From NCBI GenBank assembly GCA_050331575.1, contig JBHJGS010000046.1:1-24225 (forward strand): DNA of 24,225 nucleotides, in the 5' to 3' direction. Positions 14,649 to 23,948 of this stretch are shown here, piece by piece. This DNA is from JBHJGS01 sp050331575. GTDB lineage: Bacteria; Pseudomonadota; Alphaproteobacteria; Sphingomonadales; Rhodothalassiaceae. Numbering within the stretch: position 1 is the first letter of the stretch; the number at the start of each line of letters is the position of its first letter. The translations under genes and the position numbers were made by a program. The notes beneath the pieces are model-generated. The model did not search any database, was not told the origin of the DNA, and saw only the letters and a program-made list of their open reading frames with translations.

Positions 14649-15330
14649 CGGCCGCCGCATCGCCCTGATCATTCCGGCCTTGAATGAGGCCGCCGCCCTG
14701 CCGCATGTGCTCAGCGCGGTGCCGCCCTGGGTGGACCGCGTGATCGTGGCAGACAATGGCTCCACCGATGCCACGGCATCCGTGGCGCAGGCGCATGGCG
14801 CCGCAGTCGTCGCCGAACCAAGACGCGGCTATGGCTGGGCCTGCCGCGCTGGCCTTCTGGCAGCGGGGGACGCGGACATCTGCGTATTTGCCGATGGTGA
14901 CGCGGCGGACCGGCTGGCCGATATGGCCGGCTTGGTCGACCCGATCCTTGCGGGTCGGGCCGATTTTGTGCTGGCCAGTCGGACCGCCGGCACGGCCGAG
15001 CCCGACGCGCTGACACTGCCGCAGCGTGCCGGCAATTGGCTGGCCTGCCGCCTGATCCGGCTGTTCTGGGGCGCCGATTACACCGATCTGGGCCCGTTCC
15101 GCGCGATTCGCCGCGAGGCGCTGGTGGGCCTGGCACTGACCCAAATGACCTATGGCTGGACCGTGGAAATGCAGATCCGCGCCGTCCGGCAAGGTCTACA
15201 GGTCGAAGAGATTGCCACGCCTTATGCGCGCCGCATTGGCCGGTCCAAGGTCTCCGGCACGCTTCGCGGCGTGGTCTGCGCCGGCTACAAGATCCTGGCC
15301 GTGATCGCCGCGGAAGCCCGCCGCTCTTGA
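14641..15330 (+). CDS. Family 2 glycosyltransferase (dolichyl/polyprenyl-phosphate sugar synthase-like)
   Basis: The 229-residue GT-A protein has the expected order of motifs: ALIIPALNEAAALP at the N-terminus, VADNGSTDAT with Asp38, RRGYGWACRAGL near 61-72, and the metal-binding FADGDAADR with Asp85 and Asp87. It ends with LGPFRAIRREAL, YGWTVEMQIRA and RIGRSKVSGTLRG. No membrane helices are evident. Enzymes of this type put a sugar from a nucleotide donor onto polyprenyl phosphate, which would supply the lipid-linked donor for the overlapping GT-C gene. That pairing is inference, but the eight-base overlap and shared strand support it. The TIGR04283 family is a less likely fit, because the GYGWAC motif is of the other GT2 type. 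Confidence 0.85.
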   Translation: MRSGRRIALIIPALNEAAALPHVLSAVPPWVDRVIVADNGSTDATASVAQAHGAAVVAEPRRGYGWACRAGLLAAGDADICVFADGDAADRLADMAGLVDPILAGRADFVLASRTAGTAEPDALTLPQRAGNWLACRLIRLFWGADYTDLGPFRAIRREALVGLALTQMTYGWTVEMQIRAVRQGLQVEEIATPYARRIGRSKVSGTLRGVVCAGYKILAVIAAEARRS

Positions 15331-15375
15331 CACCGCCCTCACCACCGCCGTCCGGCCGAGCCAATGACGCCGCCC

Positions 15376-15404
15376 CGGATCAGGAGCAGACCGCGCCTGA
15401 TCCG
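15376..15404. terminator. Inverted repeat between convergent GT2 and glgB genes
   Basis: A perfect 9-bp dyad (CGGATCAGG / CCTGATCCG) with an 11-nt loop sits midway in the 94-bp convergent gap. It would form a strong stem in transcripts from either side. No T run follows on either strand, so a bidirectional terminator is probable from position but not proven. Confidence 0.45.
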
Positions 15405-15424
15405 CGACAGCAACATCGCTCCGG

Positions 15425-17599
15425 TCACGCCGGGGCGAGAAACAGGGTGGCCAGGGGCGGCAGGGTCAGGCTGAGCGACTGGGCATGACCGTGGGCGCTC
15501 TGCTCGTCGGCATGCACCCATTCCTCGCCCGCGCCGCTGCCGCCATAGACGGCCTGGTCGCTGCACAGCAGCCGTTGCCAGGCCCCGCCCACCGGCACGC
15601 CGATCCGATAGGCCTGCAGCACCTGCGGCGTGAAATTGCTGATCACCAGCACCGGGGCCGTGCCCGGCTCGCCGTGGCGCAGAAAGGCAAACACCGAATT
15701 GTCGCGATCGTCGCCGATCACCCACTCAAACCCGTCCGGCCGGGTGTCGCGTTGGTGCAGCGCCGGCCGGCCGCGATACAGGCGATTAAGGTCGCGCACC
15801 ATGCGCTGCAGGCCCTGATTGGGCGCCTCATCCAGCAAGTGCCAGTCCAACGACAGATCATGGTTCCATTCGCGCGCCTGGCCGAACTCGCCGCCCATGA
15901 ACAAGAGCTTCTTGCCCGGATGCGCCCACATGAAACCCAGATAGGCGCGCAGATTGGCAAAACGCTGCCAAGTGTCGCCGGGCATCTTGCCCAGCAACGA
16001 GCCCTTGCCATGAACCACCTCGTCATGGCTCAGCGGCAGGATGAATTGTTCTGAAAAGGCATAGACCAGGCCAAAGGTCATCTGGTCATGGTGCCAGCGC
16101 CGGTGGATGGGATCCTGGCTGATATAGCTCAGCGTATCGTGCATCCAGCCCATATTCCATTTATAGTCAAAGCCCAGGCCGCCATCCTCAACCGGCTTGG
16201 ATACGCCCGGCCAAGCGGTGGACTCTTCCGCCACCATGGCGACACCTTCGCGTTCGGCATGGGCCAGCTGATTGGCCTCGCGCAGAAACGCGATCGCCTC
16301 CAGATTCTCCCGTCCGCCATAGCGGTTGGGCACCCATTCGCCATCCTTGCGCGAATAGTCCAGATACAGCATCGAGGCGACGGCATCGACGCGTAGCCCG
16401 TCAATTCCGTAGCGCTCGATCCAGAAGCGGGCATTGGCGGTGAGGAAATTGCGCACCTCATCGCGCCCGTAATTGTAGATCAGCGTTTTCCAGTCCTGGT
16501 GAAAACCCTGACGCGGGTCCGCATGCTCATAAAGATGCGTGCCGTCAAAGCGCGCCAGACCGTGCGGGTCGCTGGGGAAATGCCCCGGCACCCAATCCAG
16601 CAGCACGCCGATGCCCGCCTCGTGGCAGCGGCGCACCAGCCAGGCGAAGGCTTCCGGCGAGCCGTGGCGGCTGGTCGGCGCATACAGCCCCACCGGCTGA
16701 TACCCCCAGGAGCCGTCGAACGGATGCTCGCTGACCGGCAGGAATTCGATATGGGTGAAGGCCATGGCCTGAACATAGGGGATCAGCCGTTCAGCGATCT
16801 CGTCATAGGTCAGATAGCGGTTATGGTCGCCGCGCATCCACGAGCCCAAATGCATCTCGTAGATCGACACCGGCGCGTCGGCGGCGCTGCGGCGGGCGCG
16901 GTCGGCCAGCCAGTGCGGATCGTCCTGAGGCTCCGGTGGCGCGCGCAGAACCGAGGCGGTGGCCGGCGGGATTTCCGCGGCAAAGCCCATGGGATCGGCC
17001 TTCAACGGTTCCAGATGGCCGTCGGCACCGAGGATCTCGTATTTGTAATGCAGTCCTTCGGCCAGGCCCGGCACGAACAGCTCCCACACGCCACATTCCA
17101 CGCGCCGGCGCATGGGATGGCGGCGGCCGTCCCAATCGTTGAAGCTGGCGACCACGCTGACCCGCCGAGCACTCGGCGCCCACACCGCAAAGCGGGCGCC
17201 GGCAACCCCCTCATGCACCGCCGGGCGCGCGCCCAGCACCTCATAAGCGCGCCGGTGCCGACCTTCGGCGAGCAGATAGACGTCCAGCTCGCCCAGCAGC
17301 GGGCCGAAGCGATAAGGATCATCGATCAGCGTGCGCGTGCCGCCGGTCTCTGTGCGCAGCCGATAGCCATCGGCCGGCAGCTCACCCAGCTCTGCTTCCC
17401 AAAGCCCGTCGGGATGAACCCGCTGCATCGCCTGCTTCGGTTCGCCATCGGCGGTGGCCAGCCAGGCCCGCTGCGCCTGAGGCAGGAAGGCGCGCACGCG
17501 GCCATCATGCGGCCCCAGCACGCTGAACGGATCGCCATGCGATGCCGTGGCAATGGCGGCGAAGGCGGCACTGCGGTCCGACCCGCTGAGATCGTCCAT
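15425..17599 (-). CDS. glgB: 1,4-alpha-glucan branching enzyme GlgB
   Basis: The 724-residue GH13 enzyme makes alpha-1,6 branches by cutting and moving alpha-1,4 chains. Two N-terminal CBM48-like modules are present: residues about 1-110, including DPFSVLGPHDGRVRAFLP, and about 125-230, including GARFAVWAPSARRVSVVASFNDWDGR. The catalytic triad is complete: Asp405 in LRVDAV, Glu458 in VAEESTAWP and Asp526 in SHDEVVHGKGSL. The numbering coincides with that of the E. coli enzyme, which supports the start at 17599. The gene begins eight bases after treS-mak ends, so it is the last gene of the glgE operon. Its product would branch the linear chains made by GlgE. Confidence 0.96.
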   Translation of the reverse strand: MDDLSGSDRSAAFAAIATASHGDPFSVLGPHDGRVRAFLPQAQRAWLATADGEPKQAMQRVHPDGLWEAELGELPADGYRLRTETGGTRTLIDDPYRFGPLLGELDVYLLAEGRHRRAYEVLGARPAVHEGVAGARFAVWAPSARRVSVVASFNDWDGRRHPMRRRVECGVWELFVPGLAEGLHYKYEILGADGHLEPLKADPMGFAAEIPPATASVLRAPPEPQDDPHWLADRARRSAADAPVSIYEMHLGSWMRGDHNRYLTYDEIAERLIPYVQAMAFTHIEFLPVSEHPFDGSWGYQPVGLYAPTSRHGSPEAFAWLVRRCHEAGIGVLLDWVPGHFPSDPHGLARFDGTHLYEHADPRQGFHQDWKTLIYNYGRDEVRNFLTANARFWIERYGIDGLRVDAVASMLYLDYSRKDGEWVPNRYGGRENLEAIAFLREANQLAHAEREGVAMVAEESTAWPGVSKPVEDGGLGFDYKWNMGWMHDTLSYISQDPIHRRWHHDQMTFGLVYAFSEQFILPLSHDEVVHGKGSLLGKMPGDTWQRFANLRAYLGFMWAHPGKKLLFMGGEFGQAREWNHDLSLDWHLLDEAPNQGLQRMVRDLNRLYRGRPALHQRDTRPDGFEWVIGDDRDNSVFAFLRHGEPGTAPVLVISNFTPQVLQAYRIGVPVGGAWQRLLCSDQAVYGGSGAGEEWVHADEQSAHGHAQSLSLTLPPLATLFLAPA

Positions 17600-17607
17600 C
17601 GCGCTGC

Positions 17608-20600
17608 TTACTCCGGCTCAAGCAGGCGCAGCACGCCAGCTGTGGGGATGGCCAACCAGTCAGGCCGATTATTGGCCTCATAGGTCACTTCGTAGAGCGC
17701 CTTTTCCAGCGTGAAGAAGCGCAACAAGGCATGTTCGACGTCGCGGTCGGTCGTGCGCACCCCGGCCTCCTCAATGGCGCCGAAATAGCCGCGCAGGAAG
17801 CCCATGCCCGCCTCGTCGCGCCATTTCAGAGCCTCAGCCTGGGCTTCCTCCAGATCGACCAGGCCGGCATCTGCGGCCCGGCGCGCGGCGAACGCCGCGG
17901 CATAATCAAAGCTGCGCAACATGCCCGCCGCATCGCGCAGTGGAGAGGTCTTGCGCCGGCGGTCCTCTAGCGTCCGGCCGGGCTCGCCCTCCATGTCGAG
18001 CAGATAGAAATCGTCCTCCGCCACCAGCACCTGGCCCAGATGCAAATCGCCGTGCACCCGCGTCTTCTGACCGGAGGGCGGCAGCTTGGCGAGGGCATCC
18101 AGCGAGGCATAGATCTCGTCCTTGCGCGCATGCAGATCCGCCAGCGGCCCGGTGGTGCCGGCGGCAAAGGCACTGTCAGCAAAGCCCCGTGCCCCGTCGA
18201 TCCAGCGCTGCAGATCCGCGGTTTCGATCGGTTCGGGCGTGAAGGCGGGATCGTCGCTGGGCGTGCAGAAGGCCGCGTGCAGTTCGCCGACGCGCTGCCC
18301 CAGGCGGCGGAACGGATCATGCACCGGCGGCGCGGCATAATCGGCGAATTCGCCGCCCTCATCGCCCATCGACGCGGCCTCCAGCCGGCGCACCAGATTG
18401 TCGACGAAGCGGGTCCAGGCATCGCCCTGATTTTCGACAAAGGCGTGCAGCACCATGATCACGGTGGCAGCGCCCGCCGCCTCCGGTTCCACCTGCGCCC
18501 AGCCCAGCAGCGCCGGGGCATGGTCATAGCCGGCCACCTCGGTGAGGAAACGGCTGATCTCGACCTCCGGATGGATGCCGGGATACAGTCGGCGCAGGCC
18601 CTTCAGGATTGCCTGGCGGCCCATGCGCACCGACGAATTGCTCTGTTCGGCGAGCATGCGCTTGATATCGGCGTCCTCTGGCACGCTGACACCGTCCAAC
18701 CGGTTGGTCTTGCGAAACTGCGTGCGGCCGACCCGGGCTTCCTGCCGCATCGCCGCCAGCGCTTCCTTGGCCAGACTTTCATCGGCCAGCGCATCATAGA
18801 GCGGTTGAACCTCGGCAACACGGCGCTGGCGGGCGACCATATAGGCGGTCACCGGCCCCGGCCGGCCCGGCTTGGGCGTGGTCACCGGCACGAAATAGTC
18901 GGCCTGGCCCCGGCCGGCGGTCACATGCGCGATCAACAGCTTGATCGGCGCCTCGCCATCGCCCAGGCTGCCGACCTCCTCGACATCCACCTCATCGATG
19001 CGCACGGCCTTGCCGGCGAACCAGCGCTGCTTGGGCAGGAAGTCGGGCAAAGAGCGGCGCGCCAGCGTTTCCCGGGCCACGCCGCGGTCCAGCCGATCCT
19101 CGTCCTTGCGCAACACCACCGTGGCCAGGTCGGGCACCGGTTCGGGCAGCGGTTCATGCCAGGCGGGCACCTCGGCCTCCCGGGTCAGGCGGAACCAGTA
19201 GAAGCCATAGCCCGCCATGGTCAGCAGATAGGGCAATTCGCCCACCGGCGGGAATGCCGCACGGCCGGACAGTTCAATCGGCACAACGCCCTTGAACGCG
19301 GACAGATCCAATTCCACCGACTGCGCGCGCGCGGACAGGTTGAACACGCACAGGATCGTCTCTTCACCGAACTGACGCAAATAGGCGAGCACCCGGCGAT
19401 TGCGCGGGAACAGAAAATCCTGACTGCCGCGGCCGAACGCCTGATGGGTCTTGCGGATCGCCAGCGCCCGCCGCGTCCAGTTCAGCAGCGAGGCCGGGTT
19501 GCGCGCCTGCGCCTCCACATTCAAGGCGCCATAGCCATAGACCGGATCCATCAGCGGCTGGCTGTACAGCCGGGCGGGATCGGCGCGGGAGAAGCCGGCA
19601 TTGCGATCGGGCGACCATTGCATCGGCGTGCGCACGCCGTCCCGGTCGCCCAGATAGATATTGTCGCCCATGCCGATCTCGTCGCCGTAATAGAGCACGG
19701 GCGTCCCGGGCATGGTCAGCAGCAGGCCCATCATCAGCTCGATCTTGCGCCGGTCATTGTTGAGCAACGGCGCCAGCCGCCGGCGGATGCCCAGATTGAG
19801 CCGGGCGCGGGGGTCCGCGGCGTAGGAGCGCCACAGATAGTCGCGCTCCTCGGACGTCACCATCTCCAGGGTCAGCTCATCATGATTGCGCAAAAACACC
19901 GCCCATTGCGCATTGCCCGGAATCTCCGGGGTCTGCCGCATGATGTCGGTGATCGGGTGCCGGTCTTCCTGGGCGATGGCCATATACATGCGCGGCATCA
20001 GCGGGAAGTGGAACGCCATATGGCATTCGTCGCCGTCGCCGAAATAGTCACAGGCATCCTCAGGCCACTGATTGGCCTCGGCCAGCAGCACGCGGTCCGG
20101 ATAGCGGGCATCGACCTCGGCGCGGATGCGCTTGAGGATGCCATGGGTTTCCGGCAGATTCTCGTTATTGGTGCCCTCGCGCTCGATCAAATAGGGCACC
20201 GCGTCCAGGCGCAGACCGTCGACCCCGGCGTCGAGCCAGAAATTCAGCACCGACAGGACCTCCTGCATCACCGCGGGATTGTCGAAATTCAGGTCCGGCT
20301 GGTGCGAAAAGAAGCGATGCCAATAATATTGTTGCGCCTCGGGATCCCACGCCCAGTTCGACCGCTCCGTGTCGCAGAAGATGATGCGGGTTTCGGGAAA
20401 TTTCTTGTCGTCATCGTTCCAGACATAGAAGTCTCGTTCCGAACTGCCCTTGGGCGCCCGCCGCGCACGTTGAAACCATGCGTGCTGATCAGAGGTGTGA
20501 TTGATCACCAGCTCGGTGATCACGCGCAGGCCGCGCTCGTGCGCCGCATCGATGAAGGCGCGCAACGCCTCGATGTCGCCATAGGCGGGATTGACGCCGC

Positions 20601-20817
20601 GATAGTCGGCGATGTCATAGCCGTCGTCGCGCAGGGGCGAGGGATAGAAGGGCAGAAGCCAGATCGCCGTGGCGCCCAGATCCGCGATATAATCCAGCTT
20701 CTCGGTCAGCCCGCGGAAATCGCCGATCCCGTCATTATTGCTGTCGGCAAAGGCCTTCACATGGGTCTGATAGATGATGGCGTCCTTGTACCAGTCGGTA
20801 TCGGAACGATCGATCAT
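17608..20817 (-). CDS. treS: Trehalose synthase / maltokinase fusion (TreS-Mak)
   Basis: The 1069-residue fusion has two enzymes. Residues 1 to about 555 are a GH13 trehalose synthase (maltose alpha-D-glucosyltransferase) that interconverts trehalose and maltose. Its triad is Asp205 in LRLDAVP, Glu247 in LLAEANQW and Asp313 in RNHDEL. From about 590 to the end is maltokinase (Pep2-like), which phosphorylates maltose to maltose-1-phosphate with ATP. It shows the cap motif LPKQRWFAGKA near 595, catalytic Asp924 in VHGDLHLGQ, and the metal-binding DMEGEP where DFEGEP is usual. The fusion channels trehalose to the GlgE substrate. The start codon overlaps the glgE stop by four bases (ATGA), a sign of coupled translation. 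Confidence 0.95.
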   Translation of the reverse strand: MIDRSDTDWYKDAIIYQTHVKAFADSNNDGIGDFRGLTEKLDYIADLGATAIWLLPFYPSPLRDDGYDIADYRGVNPAYGDIEALRAFIDAAHERGLRVITELVINHTSDQHAWFQRARRAPKGSSERDFYVWNDDDKKFPETRIIFCDTERSNWAWDPEAQQYYWHRFFSHQPDLNFDNPAVMQEVLSVLNFWLDAGVDGLRLDAVPYLIEREGTNNENLPETHGILKRIRAEVDARYPDRVLLAEANQWPEDACDYFGDGDECHMAFHFPLMPRMYMAIAQEDRHPITDIMRQTPEIPGNAQWAVFLRNHDELTLEMVTSEERDYLWRSYAADPRARLNLGIRRRLAPLLNNDRRKIELMMGLLLTMPGTPVLYYGDEIGMGDNIYLGDRDGVRTPMQWSPDRNAGFSRADPARLYSQPLMDPVYGYGALNVEAQARNPASLLNWTRRALAIRKTHQAFGRGSQDFLFPRNRRVLAYLRQFGEETILCVFNLSARAQSVELDLSAFKGVVPIELSGRAAFPPVGELPYLLTMAGYGFYWFRLTREAEVPAWHEPLPEPVPDLATVVLRKDEDRLDRGVARETLARRSLPDFLPKQRWFAGKAVRIDEVDVEEVGSLGDGEAPIKLLIAHVTAGRGQADYFVPVTTPKPGRPGPVTAYMVARQRRVAEVQPLYDALADESLAKEALAAMRQEARVGRTQFRKTNRLDGVSVPEDADIKRMLAEQSNSSVRMGRQAILKGLRRLYPGIHPEVEISRFLTEVAGYDHAPALLGWAQVEPEAAGAATVIMVLHAFVENQGDAWTRFVDNLVRRLEAASMGDEGGEFADYAAPPVHDPFRRLGQRVGELHAAFCTPSDDPAFTPEPIETADLQRWIDGARGFADSAFAAGTTGPLADLHARKDEIYASLDALAKLPPSGQKTRVHGDLHLGQVLVAEDDFYLLDMEGEPGRTLEDRRRKTSPLRDAAGMLRSFDYAAAFAARRAADAGLVDLEEAQAEALKWRDEAGMGFLRGYFGAIEEAGVRTTDRDVEHALLRFFTLEKALYEVTYEANNRPDWLAIPTAGVLRLLEPE

Positions 20818-23800
20818 GTGCCGTATCTCAAATCCTGGTAGAGGGTGACGTCGCGCACAGGCAGGGCGCCTTCTGGGGGCAGCAGGCGATAGGCGGCGAC
20901 GATGGCCTCGGGGCTAAGGCTCAGATGCTGGATTTTGCCATGCCAATGGATGCGGCTGCCGCTGATCAGGTCCTCCGCCTCGATCGCGGCATCATCGGCC
21001 AGCCCGAACAGCCACAGCGGGATCTCACAATCGGCCGCCTGCGGCCGCTCAAAATCCAGGCTGACAGCAAACACCAGGACATCGGACAGATCCGGCGTGA
21101 ACCGCGCATACCACAGGATATGCTCATTCCAGGCGGTCAGAAACTCGATGCCGACATGATTGTGCAAGGCGGGATGGTTGCGCCGCAGCCGGTTCAGCCA
21201 GCGGATCTCCTCCTGGATATGGCCCGGCCGGTCCATATCCCAGGCGCGGATCTGGTATTTCTCTGAATCGAGATACTCTTCCTTGCCCGGCATCGGCGTG
21301 CCCTCGCAGATTTCCACACCATTATAGAGGCCGTAGGAGGACGCCAAGGTGCCGGCCAGGACGGTGCGCGCGATATAGGCGGCGCGGTTGTTGCTTTGCA
21401 GCGGCTTGGGATTGATGTCCGGCGTATTGATGAAGAAATTCGGGTTCATCACCTCGCGGCTATCCGTCTTGGTCAGTTCCGTCACATAAGCGATCAGCTC
21501 GTCCTTGGTATTACGCCAAGTGTAATAGGTATAGCTTTGGGTAAAGCCCAGCTTGGCCAGGCGCTTCATCACCTTGGGTCGGGTAAAGGCTTCCGACAAA
21601 AACAAGGCATCGGGAAAGCGTTGTTTCACGTCCGCGATCATCCATTCCCAGAATGGGAAGGGCTTGGTGTGAGGATTGTCGACGCGGAATAATTTCACCC
21701 CCTGCTCGCACCAGAACAGCACCACATCACGCAAAGCGAACCATAAGGACGGAATCGCGTCGCGGTAAAAATGGACATTGACAATGTCTTCATATTTCTT
21801 CGGTGGATTCTCCGCGAACTTGATGGTGCCATCTGGTCGCCAGTCAAACCATTCCGGATGCTCTTTTAGCCAGGGATGGTCCGGCGAACATTGGATCGCG
21901 AAATCCAGCGCGATCTCCAGGCCGTGCTCGGCCGCGGCCGCCACCAGCCGCCGGAAATCCTCCAGCGTGCCCAGCTCCGGGTGGATGGCGTCATGGCCGC
22001 CCTCCGCAGAGCCGATGGCATAAGGGCTGCCCGGATCGTCCTGACGTGCCACCAGGGAATTGTTGCGGCCCTTGCGATTGGTCTTGCCGATGGGATGGAT
22101 CGGCGGGAAGTAGAGCACGTCAAAGCCCAGATCGCGCACATAGGCCAGCCGCGCGATCACGTCATCGAACGTGCCATGTTTGTCGGCGCGGCCGGACTGG
22201 CTGCGCGGAAACATCTCGTACCAGGCCGAAAAGCGCGCCTGCCGACGGTCAACCTGGATCGGGATATCATGATCATAGCGGGTCAGATTAACGCGCAGGC
22301 CATGCTGGTGCATCAGGTCCGGCACGCCCTCATTCAACAGCGCGGCGGCCAAGGCATCGTGATCGTCTCCGGCCGCGTCCACCGCCGTCTTCAAGGATTG
22401 CGCCAGATGCCGCTCGCGCTCGCTCAGCGGCTTGTCGGCCATGGCCGCAAGCGCCTTCTTGGCCAGATTCGCGCCCTCGCGCAGTTCCAAGGCGATCGGC
22501 TGGCCAGCCGCGCGCTTCTTCTGCAATTCGCCCTTCCAAGTGCCGTAGACGTCGCGCCACGCCTCGATGCTGACGGTGGCGACGCCCATCTTGGTCAGCG
22601 GTGCGCGGCCGGCCCAGCGGTCATTGCCACGGTGCACCATGTCGTAGCGCACCGGCTGCTTGTCGCCCGGCTCGGTCAACCAGAAGCAGGCGGTGATGGC
22701 CTCATGCCCGTCGCACAGAATGTCCGCGGCGATCTCCAGCGTATCGCCGACGATGCGCTTGGCGGCAAAGCGGCCGCCGTCGATCTCCGGATAGACGCTC
22801 TCGATGCCGATGCGCGCGGCGGCCAGCTGTTCCAGCCGCTTTAGCGACTGCTTCTGCGCCGGTGGTCGCACCGCGCGGGTCTTGCGGCGCCGGGCCACCA
22901 GCAGATCCATGCCGTCAAGCTCGGCCACCGGGGTGAATGGCTCAAACGTCCCGCCGGTCACGCTCAACAAGGCGGTGCGGTCGGCTGCGGCCGCCACGGC
23001 CAGCGCTTCTTCGGCGAAGCGCGCGTCCGCGGCCAGCCGCACCAATCCTTTGCGACCGGCGCGCAGCAGCGGTCCGCCGCTGTCCAGCCACGCCGTTTCC
23101 GCCCGCCAGGCGTTCAAGGCGCGCAGATTACGCCCCAGCGCATCATCGTCGGGATCGATCAACGCGGCGGGCATCAAGAGGCCCGGCGAGGTCAACAGGA
23201 TCTGCGCTGTCTTGGCCGCCAAGGCGTCCGACGCCATGCCGGCATGGGGGTCTTCCGGCGGGCGGGCAAAGCCGATGCCGGGAGTGGCCAACGCGTCGCG
23301 CTGGGTCAAAAACCAGTCTGCCGTGCCGTCCCACCAGGCCACGCTGTCGAGAAAATAATCGAACCCAGCGCGGTCCAACGCCTGCAGCCCGGAGAAGGGT
23401 GCGCCCAGGGCATCGCCGATCAGCAGCATGTCCGGTTGGTCGGCCCGCACACGTTCGATCAGGCTCGTCCAAAACGGCGCCGGCGCGCTGGCCAAGGCGG
23501 GCAGTCGCACGCCGGCGGCCCCGGCGGCATGAAGCTGGGCGATGAGACCGGCCAGCCAGCCGATCTGGGCGGGGCGCAGATCCTCGCGATGGGTGGCCAG
23601 ACGCTGCGCTTCAACCGGCGCTGAGCGGCGCGGATCGGCGACGGCCCCGCCAGCGCGGGTCTGGCCGTCGAACCAACCCGGATGCTCGCTGGGCAGCCGG
23701 CCCATCGGCGCATGCACCGTCCAGGGCAGATCAATGATTGCGGCCAAGCCGGCCCTTGCAGCAGCCTGGATGCTGCGATCGGCGCGCTCGGCATAATGGT

Positions 23801-23948
23801 CGCGCACCGGCCGGTCGACCGGCCCGAACGGCGCCAGGCCCAGGGCGGTAAAGCCCAGATCCACCGCCAGAGCGCCCGGATCTTCAGCATGGCCGGACGG
23901 GCCCACATGAAAAATGCGCGGGGCTGTGGCCCGCGGCGCCTCGGTCAT
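20814..23948 (-). CDS. glgE: Alpha-1,4-glucan:maltose-1-phosphate maltosyltransferase GlgE, with extra N-terminal pseudo-GH13 domain
   Basis: The 1044-residue protein has two parts. Residues about 379-1044 are a complete GlgE: the N-terminal sandwich starts at RIGIESVYPEIDGG, and the GH13 core has nucleophile Asp757 in FRVDNPHTKPF, Glu786 in LSEAFTRP and Asp844 in NTPDI. GlgE adds maltosyl units from maltose-1-phosphate to alpha-glucan. Residues 1 to about 378 form a second, barrel-like GH13 domain with eroded active-site positions (GVRLPALAS, LLIGDALG). I use ATG 23948. The frame is open to 24203, but that part is antisense to the glgX start and promoter. No Shine-Dalgarno is seen before 23948. 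The gene overlaps treS-mak by four bases and leads the operon. Confidence 0.93.
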   Translation of the reverse strand: MTEAPRATAPRIFHVGPSGHAEDPGALAVDLGFTALGLAPFGPVDRPVRDHYAERADRSIQAAARAGLAAIIDLPWTVHAPMGRLPSEHPGWFDGQTRAGGAVADPRRSAPVEAQRLATHREDLRPAQIGWLAGLIAQLHAAGAAGVRLPALASAPAPFWTSLIERVRADQPDMLLIGDALGAPFSGLQALDRAGFDYFLDSVAWWDGTADWFLTQRDALATPGIGFARPPEDPHAGMASDALAAKTAQILLTSPGLLMPAALIDPDDDALGRNLRALNAWRAETAWLDSGGPLLRAGRKGLVRLAADARFAEEALAVAAAADRTALLSVTGGTFEPFTPVAELDGMDLLVARRRKTRAVRPPAQKQSLKRLEQLAAARIGIESVYPEIDGGRFAAKRIVGDTLEIAADILCDGHEAITACFWLTEPGDKQPVRYDMVHRGNDRWAGRAPLTKMGVATVSIEAWRDVYGTWKGELQKKRAAGQPIALELREGANLAKKALAAMADKPLSERERHLAQSLKTAVDAAGDDHDALAAALLNEGVPDLMHQHGLRVNLTRYDHDIPIQVDRRQARFSAWYEMFPRSQSGRADKHGTFDDVIARLAYVRDLGFDVLYFPPIHPIGKTNRKGRNNSLVARQDDPGSPYAIGSAEGGHDAIHPELGTLEDFRRLVAAAAEHGLEIALDFAIQCSPDHPWLKEHPEWFDWRPDGTIKFAENPPKKYEDIVNVHFYRDAIPSLWFALRDVVLFWCEQGVKLFRVDNPHTKPFPFWEWMIADVKQRFPDALFLSEAFTRPKVMKRLAKLGFTQSYTYYTWRNTKDELIAYVTELTKTDSREVMNPNFFINTPDINPKPLQSNNRAAYIARTVLAGTLASSYGLYNGVEICEGTPMPGKEEYLDSEKYQIRAWDMDRPGHIQEEIRWLNRLRRNHPALHNHVGIEFLTAWNEHILWYARFTPDLSDVLVFAVSLDFERPQAADCEIPLWLFGLADDAAIEAEDLISGSRIHWHGKIQHLSLSPEAIVAAYRLLPPEGALPVRDVTLYQDLRYGT

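Noticed and set aside
16499..17683. 394-codon rightward frame opposite glgB
   Set aside because: Antisense mirror of the branching enzyme, with no start signal and no domain.
18040..20841. Very long rightward open frame (933 codons) opposite treS-mak
   Set aside because: It mirrors the real gene in GC-rich sequence, where third-position bias keeps the opposite frame open. Its translation is rich in His, Gln, Arg and Gly with no recognisable domain, whereas the leftward frame has complete TreS and maltokinase motifs.
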